Shown here one piece after another: positions 40,699 to 50,717 of a stretch of 64,000 nt of DNA. The position numbers were made by a program, and so were the translations under genes. The stretch comes from Chitinophaga sedimenti (GTDB lineage: Bacteria; Bacteroidota; Bacteroidia; Chitinophagales; Chitinophagaceae): contig NZ_JAKUKA010000001.1 of NCBI RefSeq assembly GCF_023156195.1, forward strand, positions 5,394,001 to 5,458,000, given 5' to 3'. Under the pieces are notes generated by a model that saw only the letters and a list, made by a program, of their open reading frames with translations, searched no databases and had not been told where the DNA came from. Position 1 is the stretch's first letter. Each line of letters starts with the position of its first letter.

Positions 40699-40727
40699 CA
40701 TTGCGTACTTAATCTTTCGTTACCGCC

Positions 40728-41342
40728 ATGATGATCTATTGGATCGATATTATCGGCACGTTCACGTTCGCCATATCCGGCGCGCTGGCTGCCTGGGACA
40801 AAAAAATGTACCACGACCTTTTCGGCGTGTTTTTTACCGGCTTTATCACGGCCATCGGTGGCGGTACTCTCCGCGATGTTACGCTGGGCGTGCATCCCAT
40901 CGCCTGGGTAAAGGATGCTTATTACATTCTCGCTATTTCAACGGGTGTGCTGCTCACTATCTTTTTCAGAAAACGTCTGCAGCAGTATCGCAAATCATTA
41001 TTATTGTTCGATACGATCGGCATTGGTTTTTACACGATCCTCGGGGTGGAAAAGTCCCTGCAATTCGGTGTAAATCCTTTAGCGGCGGTTATCCTGGGTA
41101 TGATGTCGGCCATCTTTGGCGGGGTCATCCGTGATATGATGGTGAACGAAATTCCGCTCATCTTTTCACGGCAGATCTACGCTACGGCTTGCCTGGCCGG
41201 CGGTGTTATATTTGTTTTACTGCGCCAGCTGGGCGTTCCGGAGAACGTGAATGAAATTGTGGGCATCATTACCGTCATTTCCATCCGCATCATCTCTCTA
41301 AAGAGAGGCTGGTCGCTGCCACATCTCAGCAGGAACAGCTGA
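40728..41342 (+). CDS. TRIC/UPF0126 family cation channel-like membrane protein
   Basis: The 204-residue protein has seven membrane helices arranged as two repeats. Each repeat carries a Gly-rich motif: FVFAISGALAAWDKK-like (FTFAISGALAAWDKK) with ITAIGGGTLRDVTLG, and MMSAIFGGVIRDMMVNE. These mark the bacterial YicG/TRIC family, some members of which form trimeric potassium or cation channels. It starts 29 bases after copA and may be cotranscribed. The frame is intact; the start is ATG 40728 or 40731. Confidence 0.87.
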   Translation: MMIYWIDIIGTFTFAISGALAAWDKKMYHDLFGVFFTGFITAIGGGTLRDVTLGVHPIAWVKDAYYILAISTGVLLTIFFRKRLQQYRKSLLLFDTIGIGFYTILGVEKSLQFGVNPLAAVILGMMSAIFGGVIRDMMVNEIPLIFSRQIYATACLAGGVIFVLLRQLGVPENVNEIVGIITVISIRIISLKRGWSLPHLSRNS

Positions 41343-41350
41343 TATTCCGC

Positions 41351-41493
41351 ATTGCGTAAATTGTTTTCCTGAATGTATAAAGGGTTTTCCGGGAGATAAG
41401 GTTTCTTTGTAACCGATAACACGCATACATTGTTTATTACTCCCGAAAACCCTGGTCCTGACTTTATACCTGACGTATAGCTTGCACGGCAAT
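41351..41493 (+). other. Long nested inverted repeat between the TRIC gene and recQ, possible structured RNA
   Basis: GGGTTTTCCGGGAG (41382-41395) pairs with CTCCCGAAAACCC (41440-41452). Outside this, TATAAAG (41375-41381) pairs with CTTTATA (41461-41467), and ATTGC (41351-41355) with GCAAT (41489-41493). The large loop has GGTT/AACC (41400-41414). No ORF is present. A terminator follows at once. It may be a 3' UTR structure or a small RNA; I cannot match it to a named family. Confidence 0.4.
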
Positions 41494-41495
41494 AC

Positions 41496-41522
41496 AACCG
41501 TTCCATATGGAGCGGTTTTTTT
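41496..41522 (+). terminator. Terminator after the TRIC gene / structured region
   Basis: AACCGTTCC (41496-41504) pairs with GGAGCGGTT (41509-41517), with one wobble, around ATAT and is followed by a T run through 41522. Confidence 0.8.
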
Positions 41523-41555
41523 ATCCGCTGAAAGTTTCTGTATTTTTAAGCCGCT

Positions 41556-43453
41556 TTGGCTTCACCTGTTTCCATACTACAAAAATACTGGGGTACGATC
41601 AGTTCCGGCCCTTACAGGAAGATATCGTGAACTCCGTGCTGAATGGTCATGATACGCTGGCTTTGCTGCCCACGGGCGGAGGAAAGTCCATTTGTTTCCA
41701 GGTGCCGGCCATGATGCTGGATGGCATTTGCCTGGTAGTAACGCCGCTCATCGCCCTGATGAAAGACCGGTACAAAACCTGGAGAAGCGCGGCATTCCCG
41801 CCATGGCTATTTATGCCGGTATGTTTTTTAAGGATGTGGAAAAGGTGATGGACCTGGCGCGGAATGGCAAAATCAAGTTTTTATACATTTCGCCGGAGCG
41901 CCTGCAAAGCCCGAATTTCCAGGCGCATTGTGCTACGCTGGATGTAGGACTCATCGCCGTGGACGAAGCGCACTGTATTTCGCAATGGGGCTACGATTTC
42001 CGGCCAGCCTATCTGAAGATCGCAGAAATCCGCAGCTATTTTCCCGAAGCGCCCATATTGGCTTTAACGGCTACGGCTACGCTAAAAGTGAGGGAAGATA
42101 TTTGTGAGAAACTCGAGTTCGACAACGGCAAGGTTTTTACCAAGAGCTTTGTACGCAGTAATCTGTCTTATAGCGTTTTTGAAGAAGAGGCGAAACTGAA
42201 CCGCATCCGGCATATCCTGGACAGGGTACCCGGCAGTGCAGTGGTCTATTGCCGCAACCGCCGGCATACTAAAGAAATAGCCACGCTGCTGCAGTCGCAG
42301 GGCATCAGCGCGGATTATTACCATGCCGGTTTACCCGCCGCAGAACGCGCCAGCAGGCAGGAAGAATGGATTACCGGTCGTACCCGCGTAGTCGTATGTA
42401 CCAACGCTTTTGGCATGGGGATCGACAAGCCGGACGTACGTTCGGTGATCCACTATGACGTACCGGACAGCCCGGAGGCCTATTACCAGGAAGCCGGCCG
42501 CGGCGGCCGTGACGAGCAAAAGGCGTACGGCATCCTGTTATATACGCAACAGGAACTGGCCGAAATGAAAGCCCGCATTCCACTGCAATTCCCGCAGCTG
42601 GACGAGATCCGCGAGGTATACCAGGGGGTGGTGAACTATTTGCAGGTGCCGATCGGCAGCGCCGAAAATGTGTATTTCGACTTTGATATTAATGACTTCG
42701 CGCGCAAGTTCGGCCTGAACATTACCGTGGCCTACAGCGCTATGCGCATTCTCGAACACGAAGGCATCGTGCAGCTGAGCGAAAGCGTGTACATGCCTTC
42801 GCGCGTGGAGTTCATTACCAATAAAGAAACACTATGGGAGTATGAGCGGCATGGCTCCAACCTGGAACCGTTGATTAAAGCGCTGCTCCGCACCTACCAG
42901 GGGATATTCGATAATCCGGTACCCATATACGAAAAGCAGCTCATGCGCATCCTGCGTGCCGATGAAGCTACGATCCACGATTGGTTGCAGCGCCTGCACC
43001 GACAGGGGATTATCCGTTACCAGCAACGTAAAGACGAACCGCAGCTCTGCTTTTGCAGGAGCGCGTGCCCGTACAATACCTTCGTATAGACATGCTTCGC
43101 ATTGCCGAACGCCGCCGCATATACGAAGCCAAGATCGATGCGGTACAGCACTACGCCACGAACCAGGAGCTTTGCCGTACACAATCGCTGGTCAGCTATT
43201 TTGGGGAAAGCGATGCCACGCCCTGCGGTGTTTGCGACATCTGCCTGAAGAAAAATCCGGCGGCCTGAGCGCCCCGCAGTTTGATAAAATAGCGGTACTG
43301 GTGCTGGAGCAACTGGAGCAGCCTTTAACGTTTGCCTTACTGGTGGAAGCATTGCCCGGCATAAAGGACGACTTGCTACTGGATACGGTGGAGTTTATGT
43401 TATCGGAGGGGATGATCGTACGGGACAAAGACGGGGTGATCGGGCGGAAATAA
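41556..43453 (+). CDS. recQ: ATP-dependent DNA helicase RecQ; four frameshifts
   Basis: RecQ unwinds DNA 3'-5' in recombination and repair. The start is inferred as TTG 41556, giving MASPVSILQKYWGYDQFRPLQ after one G is restored in 41590-41593. Motif I is LLPTGGGKSICFQVPA, the DEAH box is VDEAHCISQWGYDFRP, and ALTATAT, GMGIDKPDVR and EAGRGGRD follow. Further losses are near 41768 (GACCGGTAC; CCAGG gives LMKDQVQNL), near 43046 and in the A-run 43251-43255. The C-terminal part keeps the zinc-binding Cys pair CGVCDIC. The repaired length is 633 aa, the short RecQ form. Confidence 0.93.
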
Positions 43454-43457
43454 AAAA

Positions 43458-43480
43458 GCCGCCCCGGGTACCGGGACGGC
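43458..43480 (-). terminator. Terminator of the Gfo/Idh/MocA gene, between convergent genes
   Basis: GCCGCCCCGG pairs with CCGGGACGGC with one mismatch. Read on the minus strand it is followed by a T run (complement of 43452-43457). Confidence 0.7.
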
Positions 43481-43488
43481 CACGAAAA

Positions 43489-44535
43489 TCAGAACTTCAC
43501 GACAACACCTTCTGCGCTGCTCTTAAAGCCAGCCTCAATCTCTCTCACCACATCAATGCCCTGCTCGGGTGTTACCGGGTTGGGTTTACCTTCTGCCAGC
43601 GCGCCATACACGTCTTCATAGAAGCCCATGTAGTTTCCATTCGTAGATGGCAGGTATTTCTTCACTACCTCGCCATTGATCTCGGTATGGAGCAAACCCC
43701 ATTCGTACTGGGCTTCCGCACCCCAGTCCGCGCCTTCGGGCAGCAGCCCTTTCAGCAGTAACGCTTCCTGTACGTCGGATTTCGACTTGATGAAGGAACC
43801 TTTGCGGCCATGCAGAATATACGCCGGGAGCGGTTCACGCACGAGGTAACTGCTCTTCAGGCGTACGCGCAGCTGATCGTAGTACAAAATCAGTTCGAAG
43901 TAGTCATCCACCAAAGAGTCTTTACGGATGATGCGCACGTCGCCGAATACGGCTTTCGGGAAGCCGAAAAGCTGCAAAGCCTGGTCAATCAGGTGTGAGC
44001 CAAGGTCGTACAGCACGCCGGTACCGGGTTGTGCTACTTCTTTATGTTTCTTATAACTCAGTTCTTCTTTAAAACGATCGTAGTGGAATTCCGCTTCCAG
44101 CACATCGCCTACAAGTCCTTCCTGCACTACTCTTCGGATGATCTTAAAGTCGCTGTCATAGCGGCGGTTTTGGTAAACGATCAGCATCAGGTTTTTCTCC
44201 TTCGCCAGTTTGGCGAGTTCCCGGCCCTCGGCGGAATGCACGGTGAACGGCTTTTCAACGATCACGTGTTTGCCGGCCATCAGGGCGGCTTTGCTGTATT
44301 CGTAGTGCGTGCTGTTAGGCGTATTGACTACGATCAACTGCAGGCTTTTATCGTCGATCATTTCGGCCACGCTGCCATACACCTTCACTTCGGGAAAGCG
44401 TTGCTGGGCCTGGCGTTTGCTGCGCTCCACGATGGCAGTGAATTCAAAACCCGGGTGCAGATGAATAAAGGGGGCGTGGAATACATAACCGCTGTGTCCG
44501 TAGGAGCACAGACCGGTTTTAATGGGTACGTGCAT
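43489..44535 (-). CDS. Gfo/Idh/MocA family NAD(P)-dependent oxidoreductase
   Basis: A sugar or polyol dehydrogenase-type protein of 348 residues. The N-terminal Rossmann fold begins KTGLCSYGHSGYVFHAPF, with the dinucleotide motif changed to GYGHSG-like. VVNTPNSTHYEYSKAALMAGKHVIVEKPF, shown here as HVIVEKPF, carries the conserved EKP lysine. YDLGSHLIDQAL holds the catalytic-type His. ATG 44535 (MHVPIKTG) is preferred to an upstream TTG. The frame is intact. Substrate unknown; the neighbours give no hint. Confidence 0.88.
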   Translation of the reverse strand: MHVPIKTGLCSYGHSGYVFHAPFIHLHPGFEFTAIVERSKRQAQQRFPEVKVYGSVAEMIDDKSLQLIVVNTPNSTHYEYSKAALMAGKHVIVEKPFTVHSAEGRELAKLAKEKNLMLIVYQNRRYDSDFKIIRRVVQEGLVGDVLEAEFHYDRFKEELSYKKHKEVAQPGTGVLYDLGSHLIDQALQLFGFPKAVFGDVRIIRKDSLVDDYFELILYYDQLRVRLKSSYLVREPLPAYILHGRKGSFIKSKSDVQEALLLKGLLPEGADWGAEAQYEWGLLHTEINGEVVKKYLPSTNGNYMGFYEDVYGALAEGKPNPVTPEQGIDVVREIEAGFKSSAEGVVVKF

Positions 44536-44567
44536 GCGTTCTGTTCTTTTTAGCAAGATAAAAATTA

Positions 44568-46131
44568 TTAAAACCAGCTGCTCTTCTTTTTACTGCTGCT
44601 GCGCCCACCCAATCCCAGCGCGCCTAACAGGCTGCGGGTAATGATGTTGGCGGCCGTTCTGCCGGCCTGCCGCGCCGCACTGCTCGTGAGCACCTGCTCC
44701 AGGATACCTTTTTCTTCCTTCTGCTTTCCACTGGTTTTAGCCGGCGCCTCTTCCGCTGCTTTGGCGGATTTTTCAGCCGCTTCCTCCAGTTTAGCGGTCA
44801 GAATTTCGTAAGCGCTGTCACTGTCGATGTCTGGTTGTATTTTTTAACGAGTTTGCTGCTGTTCACCAGTTTGTCCAGCTCCGCGTCGGTCAGTATGTCC
44901 ATACGACTGCGGGGCGACGTGAGCATAGTGGCGGCCAGCGGGGTAGGTGTGCCTTTTTCGCTGAGGCAGGTCACCAGCGCTTCGCCAATACCGATCTGGG
45001 TAAGCAGCTCGTCGGTTTTGTAGTATTCGGAAAGCGGGTAGTTTTCCGCCGTTTGTTTGATGGCTTTGCGGTCTGCGGCAGTAAACGCGCGCAGCGCATG
45101 CTGAACCTTCAGGCCCAGCTGTCCGAGTACCGAAGGCGGCACGTCCATCGGGTTCTGTGTGCAAAAGAAAATACCAACACCTTTTGAGCGGATGAGCTTT
45201 ACAATGGTTTCGATCTGCTGCAGCAGCGCCTCGCTGGCTTCCTGGAAAATCAGGTGTGCCTCGTCGATGAACATCACCAGTTTCGGTTTGTCCAGGTCGC
45301 CTTCTTCGGGCAGGGTGGCATATAATTCCGCCAACAAGCTCAACATAAAGGTGGAAAACAGTTTCGGCTTGTCCTGTATGTCCGTTACCCGAACGATAGA
45401 GATCACGCCACGGCCGTCGTCGCTGATGCGCATCAGGTCGTCCACTTCAAACGAAGGTTCGCCAAAGAACTGTTCCGCGCCTTCCTGTTCGAGTGCGATC
45501 ACTTTACGCAGGATGGTGCCGGTAGAGGTGGTAGATATCTTCCCATACTCTTTTTCTACCTCCGCTTTGCCTTCGCCGCCAAAGTACTGCAAAACCTTCT
45601 TGAAATCTTTCAGGTCGAGCAGCGGCAGTTTGTTGTCGTCGCAATACTTAAAGATCATGGCCACAAGGCCCGACTGGGTATCATTCAGCTCCAAAATTTT
45701 AGATAACAGCACCGGCCCGAATTCACTTACCGTAGCCCGCAGCCTTGCGCCTTTGTCATGGCTTAGCGACAGCAGCTCCACAGGGTAAGCGGTCGGAACG
45801 TAAGTCCCGCCTATCTTCCGGTATCTTTCTTCGATTTTTGGGTTGATGGCGCCGGCTGCTGCGATACCGCTCAGGTCACCTTTGATGTCCATCATCAAAA
45901 CGGGGATGCTGGCATCGCTCAAACCTTCGGCAATCACCTGCAGGGTTTTCGTTTTACCGGTACCGGTAGCGCCCGCAATGAGGCCGTGGCGGTTCAGCGT
46001 TTTCAGCGGCAGGAGCACGTCCGCGCCGGTCACCACTTCCCCGTCGAGGATGGCGCAGCCCAGTTTAAAGTGTTCACCTTTAAACGTGTAACCCTTTGGA
46101 TGTATTCGAGAAAGGCTTCTTTATTAGCCAT
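44568..46131 (-). CDS. DUF853 / HerA-like P-loop ATPase; two frameshifts
   Basis: A hexameric-type ATPase related to HerA/FtsK translocases, often annotated as a DUF853 helicase. Walker A is GLIAGATGTGKTKTLQV and Walker B is KLVMFIDEAHLIF. The start MANKEAFLEYIQ at 46131 loses frame in an A-run (plus-strand T 46095-46097). It resumes as GYTFKGEHFKLGCAILDGEVVTG, written here in short as CAILDGEVVTG. A C loss near 44833 hides the Ala/Lys-rich C-terminal tail ending SSKKKSSWF. The repaired length is 521 aa. Its role is probably DNA processing, but this is not certain. Confidence 0.87.
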
Positions 46132-46161
46132 AGCGAAAGTTTTAGGGAGATGTGGAAAGCA

Positions 46162-46188
46162 TACGGCAGTCGTTGGGGGACTGCCGTA
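46162..46188 (-). terminator. Hairpin after the small lipoprotein gene
   Basis: TACGGCAGTC (46162-46171) pairs perfectly with GACTGCCGTA (46179-46188), just beyond the lipoprotein stop on the minus strand. Confidence 0.6.
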
Positions 46189-46192
46189 CTGG

Positions 46193-46646
46193 TTATTTTT
46201 TCAGCGCGGTCTGGGCATCGCTGATGGCAGTTTTGATCTTTTCTTCCACCACTTTCACTTTTTCCAGTTCTGCGTGCAGGTATGCTTTTTCGCTGCATCG
46301 TCTTTTCCTTCCATGTCCATGTCATATGCGTGCATCCAGCTGTCCATGGCGGCGTTGGCTGAATCCAGCCCGATCCTTGCTTTGGTGAACGCATCGACCG
46401 CTTTACCCGATTTCTTGTCGGCAGTGATCGCGCTGTCCAGTTCTTTTTCAGGCTACGCATTTTCATGGTGCCCACCATGCCTTCGTCGTGACTGTTCATC
46501 ACTTCTTCCGACAACAGTTTTACAGAATCTACCTGCGCCTGTTCACTGGTCACGGTGGTATCCTTACCTTCTGTTTTTCCACCCTGCTGGCAGGAGCTGA
46601 AAATGGCCAGCATCAAAGCTGCACCGGTAATCATCATTTTTTGCAT
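46193..46646 (-). CDS. Small predicted lipoprotein with helical, charged body; two frameshifts
   Basis: The signal sequence MQKMMITGAALMLAIFSSC ends in Cys19 within a lipobox-like FSSC. The mature part is a highly charged helix-rich domain (VKLLSEEVMNSHDEGMVGT, then SLKKELDSAITADKK). Two A-runs each lack one base (plus-strand T-runs 46444-46448 and 46286-46290). After repair the end reads AELEKVKVVEEKIKTAISDA and the length is 151 aa. I do not know a function; small helical lipoproteins like this are frequent in Bacteroidota. Confidence 0.75.
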
Positions 46647-46657
46647 CGTATCGCGTT

Positions 46658-47032
46658 TTACAGTTCTTCGTCCCGCTCCAATAACAAAATTGAGTTCTGC
46701 GGAACGATATAATATTTTTCGCCCTGGTATTCCACTTCTGTGGATCCACCCACTAAAAAGATGGCCAGATCGCCTTCGCGGGCTTGCAGGGGAATATACT
46801 TCACTTTTTCTTCCTCCGGTTTCCAGCTTTCGTCGGGCTCCGATGGAACGGGGATCGCGTAACCGGGACCGGTCTTGATCACGTATCCCTGTTGTGTTTT
46901 TTCCCTTTCGGCCACGCCGGGTGGCAGGTATAGGCCGCTGGCGGTACGGTCGCTCGGTGTGGTCGGTTTTATCAGCACCCGGTCGCCCACCACGATCAAT
47001 TTCCTCAATTTGTTATCAGGTGTAATATGCAT
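46658..47032 (-). CDS. GroES-like (Cpn10 family) protein
   Basis: The 124-residue protein has the Cpn10 beta-barrel hallmarks: VVGDRVLIKPTTPSDRTASG at the N-terminus, TQQGYVIKTGPG and YYIVPQNSILLLE at the C-terminus. It is longer than true GroES (about 95 aa) because of a segment SEPDESWKPEEEKVKYIP replacing the short loop region. There is no groEL beside it, so it is more likely a GroES-like paralogue than the chaperonin cofactor. The frame is intact. Confidence 0.85.
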   Translation of the reverse strand: MHITPDNKLRKLIVVGDRVLIKPTTPSDRTASGLYLPPGVAEREKTQQGYVIKTGPGYAIPVPSEPDESWKPEEEKVKYIPLQAREGDLAIFLVGGSTEVEYQGEKYYIVPQNSILLLERDEEL

Positions 47033-47039
47033 AGCCAGT

Positions 47040-47880
47040 TTACAGGGCGCTCAGGGGGAATGCTTCTCCCAGGCGGATCCCTTTTTCAGTTTGTTGCAGC
47101 ACGCCACATTCATTGATGGGGTCATGCTCAAAATAAAGAATGTATTTTTTGTCCAGTGCTTCCTGCAAAAAGCTTTTCTTTTCATCGAGGGTAAGCAGCG
47201 GGCGTGTGTCGTAGGCCATCACGTAGGGAATGGGAATATGTGCCGCGGAGGGCAGCAGGTCCGCCATATACACAATGGTCTGGTCTTTATACTTGATCTG
47301 CGGCAGCATCATGGCGTCCGTATGGCCGTCCACGAAACGGATGCTGATGTCATCGGTAAAGGCAATGCCTTCTTTCGAGGTCACAAATTCCAGCTGGCCG
47401 CTTTGTTGTATCGGTAAAATATTTTCTTTTAAGAAAGATGCCTTTTCCCGATCGTTCGGTTGTGTAGCCCATTGCCAGTGCCTTGCATTGCTCCAGTAGC
47501 GTGCGTTTTTAAACGCGGGAACGAATGTATTGCCCTCGCGCCGGGATACTGCCGCCGCAGTGGTCGAAATGCAGGTGGGTGAGGAATACATCGGTAATAT
47601 CATCGCGATGGAAACCGTGTGCTGCCAGCGATTTCTCGAGCGTATCATTGCCATGCAGGTAGTAGTGCCCAAAAAACTTTTCGTCCTGTTTATCGCCGAT
47701 GCCGTTATCGATCAATATTAAACGTTTGCCGTCTTCGATGAGCAGGCAGCGCATGGCCCAGGTGCAAAGATTGTTATTGTCCGGTGGATTCAGTTTCTGC
47801 CAGATGGTCTTCGGCACTACGCCAAACATGGCGCCGCCGTCTAATTTGAACATCCCGGTATTGATGGTGTATAATTTCAT
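47040..47880 (-). CDS. MBL-fold metallo-hydrolase (lactonase-like); one frameshift
   Basis: A metallo-beta-lactamase-fold hydrolase with the zinc motif LTHLHFDHCGG, then FVDGHTDAMM and a C-terminal YFEHDPINECG. It resembles AHL-lactonase-like MBL proteins. The frame breaks near 47546 within the C-run on the coding strand (ATCCCGGCGCGAGG; one C too many) and continues as RREGNTFVPAFKNARYW. The repaired length is 279 aa. The start overlaps the MFS stop by four bases, so both are translated from one message. Substrate unknown. Confidence 0.83.
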
Positions 47881-49197
47881 GCTGTCGCTGTTTGACTCTC
47901 TACTGCTAATTTACGTTGTTTGAGCAAAGCAGAGAACAGCCATATTAAACCGATGCTGAAAAACACGATCAGTACGAGTACGGAGTTGCGCATCGACTGC
48001 GTAACCTGTTCAATGAACCCGAAGGAGAACGTACCGATCACGATGGCCAGTTTCTCCGTTACATCATAATAGCTGAAAAACGAAGTGGTGTCTTTGGTTA
48101 CCGGGATCAGTTTGGCGTACGTAGAGCGGCTGAGTGACTGGATACCGCCCATTACAAGGCCTACCAGTCCCGCGAGAATGAAGAACTGTGTTTGCGTATG
48201 CGTAAAGTACGCGCCGGTGCAAACGCATACCCAGAGCAATACTACAGCGATCAATACCTTGAAGTTGCCGAACTTTTCGGAGAACTTCGCCATGGCCCAG
48301 GCACCCAGGATGGCCACCAGCTGTATCACCACTACGGTGAAGATGAGCATCTGGTCTTCCATCTGCAGTTCTTTTTTACCGAAGATGGTGGCGGCGAGCA
48401 TCACGGTTTGTACGCCCATGCTGTAAAAGAAGAAGGCGCGCAGATAGGTTTTGAGTACAGGCATTTTCCGCACCTGGAAGTATACCTTCTTCAGTTCCAC
48501 GAAACCATCTTTGAAGATGTTGCCCTTTGGCTGGTCCTTCGCGAAGTGGCTCGGCAGGCGTTTAAATGTAATCTGCGCAAAGCTGAACCACCAGATGCCC
48601 ACCAGCAAAAATGTAAGCGTGATGGCGGTGGTAGTATCGATGCCGAAAGGTTTTACCGCGACGAGGAAGAAGCCTACCAGTTGCAGGATCACACTGCCAA
48701 TGTAGCCGTAAGCGTAACCGCGTGCACTTACACGGTCGCGGTCTTCCACCGGTGCAATTTCGGGGAGATAGGAGTTATAAAATACCAGGCCGCCGGAATA
48801 TCCCAGCGTGGCGATAACGAAGCAGATCACACCGTACTCCAGGTACCAGGCGCCGATCATGCTTTCGCGGAAGAAGAATAAAGATGAGCAGCCCAGTGCA
48901 CCGATGGTACAGAAAAAGCGCAGGAAGCCCTTTTTGTTGCCGCGTGTATCGGCGATAGACGATAAGATGGGCAAACAAAGCACCACCAGCAGGTTGGCGA
49001 ACGACAGGGCATAAGTGTACAGCGAAGAGTTGAGTACATTGAGGCCAAAGAAGTTTACATAGTCATTGGTGGCTTCGTTTTTGTAATGCCTACAAAGTAG
49101 GCCGGAAAAAAGGTAGTTGTAATGACCAGGTTATACACCGAGTTGGCCCAGTCGTACATGGCCCAGCCGTTAATGACTTTTTGTTGCTTGTGCTCAT
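47877..49197 (-). CDS. MFS transporter, UMF1/Atg22-like; two frameshifts
   Basis: A 12-helix transporter of the UMF1 family with the signature VINGWAMYDWANSVYNLVI close to the N-terminus and GYSGGLVFYNSYLPEIAP. Start ATG 49197 reads MSTSNKK. One A is missing on the coding strand (plus-strand T-run 49178-49182) and one G near 49076, where the frame continues as TEATNDYVNFFGLNV. The repaired length is 440 aa. The substrate of bacterial UMF1 proteins is not established. It is cotranscribed with the MBL gene. Confidence 0.85.
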
Positions 49198-49300
49198 AGG
49201 TTAAAAGCGTGGAGGGTTTGCAATCCCGGGCGGAAAAATACACAATCTCCCGGGAAAGCGCGTGTTTCCGGGTCTATATTTAACAATTTGGGAAGATGTG

Positions 49301-49918
49301 CTATTTGTAATCTGTGATTCGCAGCAGCTGCTGGCAGAAGTTGTATTCGTCGGGGTCATTAGAGCTGACGATCACGGTGCGTTGCATGGCATGTTCCGCT
49401 ATGAGCCGCTGGTAAAGCGCTACACCCTCGGCGTCCAGGTTGGTGCAGGGTTCGTCCAGCAACAGGAGCGGCACATCCGAAAAAATGGCCGGGGCTAATT
49501 TGGCGCGTTGCTTCATCCCGGAGGAAAAGTTACGCACCTGTTTATTGACCGCTTTTTCCAGTCCCACGGCTTCCATGATCTGCCCGGGCTTAAAACCGGG
49601 TATAAAACGTTTAAAGGTCTGGTGAAAGTCGAATATCTCCTGCAAGGTAAATTCTTCCACCAGTTCGAGGTATGGAGCAGCAATGGCGCTGTGCCGGAAC
49701 AGGTATTCCTGTTCCAGCGCAGCGCCATCATGGGTATAAACTAATTTTCCTTCGTTATGATGAAGGTGACCGCTGATCACCTGCAACAGCGTTGATTTTC
49801 CGGAACCGTTGTGGCCCAGGATAGCGTACTGCTGCCCTTCGCTGAACGTATGCGTTACACCGCGGAATATCCAGTCGTAATTGAACCGTTTTCCAACGTT
49901 GTTAAGCGAGATCGTCAT
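49301..49918 (-). CDS. ABC transporter ATP-binding protein
   Basis: A single ATPase domain of 205 residues. It has Walker A LGHNGSGKSTLLQ, signature NFSSGMKQRAKLA, Walker B LLLLDEPCTNLD and switch region VSSNDPDEY, where Asn-Asp replaces the usual His. It resembles CcmA-like and other short exporter ATPases. No permease gene is adjacent. It overlaps the end of lpxA by 17 bases and so ends the lipid A operon. The frame is intact. Substrate unknown. Confidence 0.85.
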   Translation of the reverse strand: MTISLNNVGKRFNYDWIFRGVTHTFSEGQQYAILGHNGSGKSTLLQVISGHLHHNEGKLVYTHDGAALEQEYLFRHSAIAAPYLELVEEFTLQEIFDFHQTFKRFIPGFKPGQIMEAVGLEKAVNKQVRNFSSGMKQRAKLAPAIFSDVPLLLLDEPCTNLDAEGVALYQRLIAEHAMQRTVIVSSNDPDEYNFCQQLLRITDYK

Positions 49919-50701
49919 TGGACTTGGTGCTGTAACCTCTCATAATACCACGGCCGGAATCGCGGATGAAAGAAAGGATTTCATCCCTTTCGTCCGTAGC
50001 CGGAAACTCGGCTTCAATGATGCGGATGGCTTTGGATATATTATTGCCTTTTACGAAAATGATGCGGTAAATGTCGAGGATGTGGTTGATCTTTTCCAGG
50101 GAAAAGCCGCGGCGTTTGAGGCCCACGGAGTTAACGCCCACATAGCTTAATGGCTCACGTGCGGCCTTTACGTAAGGCGGTACATCTTTACGTACCAGCG
50201 AACCTCCTGTTACAAACGCATGGTCACCGATTTTACAGAACTGCTGTACGGCTACCATGCCCGCCAGCACTACGTGACTACCCACTGTAATGTGGCCGGC
50301 CAGCGTCGTGTTGTTGGAGAACACGCAGTAATCGCCTACTTCGCAGTCGTGTGCAATGTGGCTGTAAGCCATGATCAGGCAGTTGTTGCCGATGCTGGTC
50401 TTCCATTTATCTTTGGTACCGCGGTTAATGGTTACATACTCACGGATGGTGGTGTTATTGCCTATTTCTACTGAAGTCTCTTCGTTGGCGAATTTGAGGT
50501 CTTGCGGAATCGCAGAGATCACGGCGCCCGGGAAAATGCGGCAATTGCTGCCGATGCGCGCGCCTTCCATGATCGTCACATTGGAACCTATCCAGGTCCC
50601 TTCCCTATCTCTACGTTTTTGTGGATAACGGTAAAAGGATCGATTTTAACATTGGGCGCAACTTTGGCGTCCGGATGTATGTACGTAAGCGGATGGATCA
50701 T
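49902..50701 (-). CDS. lpxA: UDP-N-acetylglucosamine acyltransferase LpxA; one frameshift
   Basis: LpxA adds a 3-hydroxyacyl chain to UDP-GlcNAc, the first lipid A step. It is a left-handed beta-helix with hexapeptide repeats. The catalytic His lies in MAYSHIAHDCEVGD and VAVQQFCKIGDHAFVTGGS follows. The start MIHPLTYIHPDAKVAPN at 50701 loses frame near 50598 (coding AAGGGACCTGG, one base short) and continues as TWIGSNVTIMEGARIG. The repaired length is 266 aa. It lies 16 bases after lpxC/fabZ. Confidence 0.94.
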
Positions 50702-50717
50702 TAAGCTGTTTTTTACC

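Noticed and set aside
46658..47032. The main chaperonin cofactor GroES
   Set aside because: The protein is about 30 residues longer than GroES, has an altered middle segment and no groEL neighbour, so it is annotated as GroES-like only.
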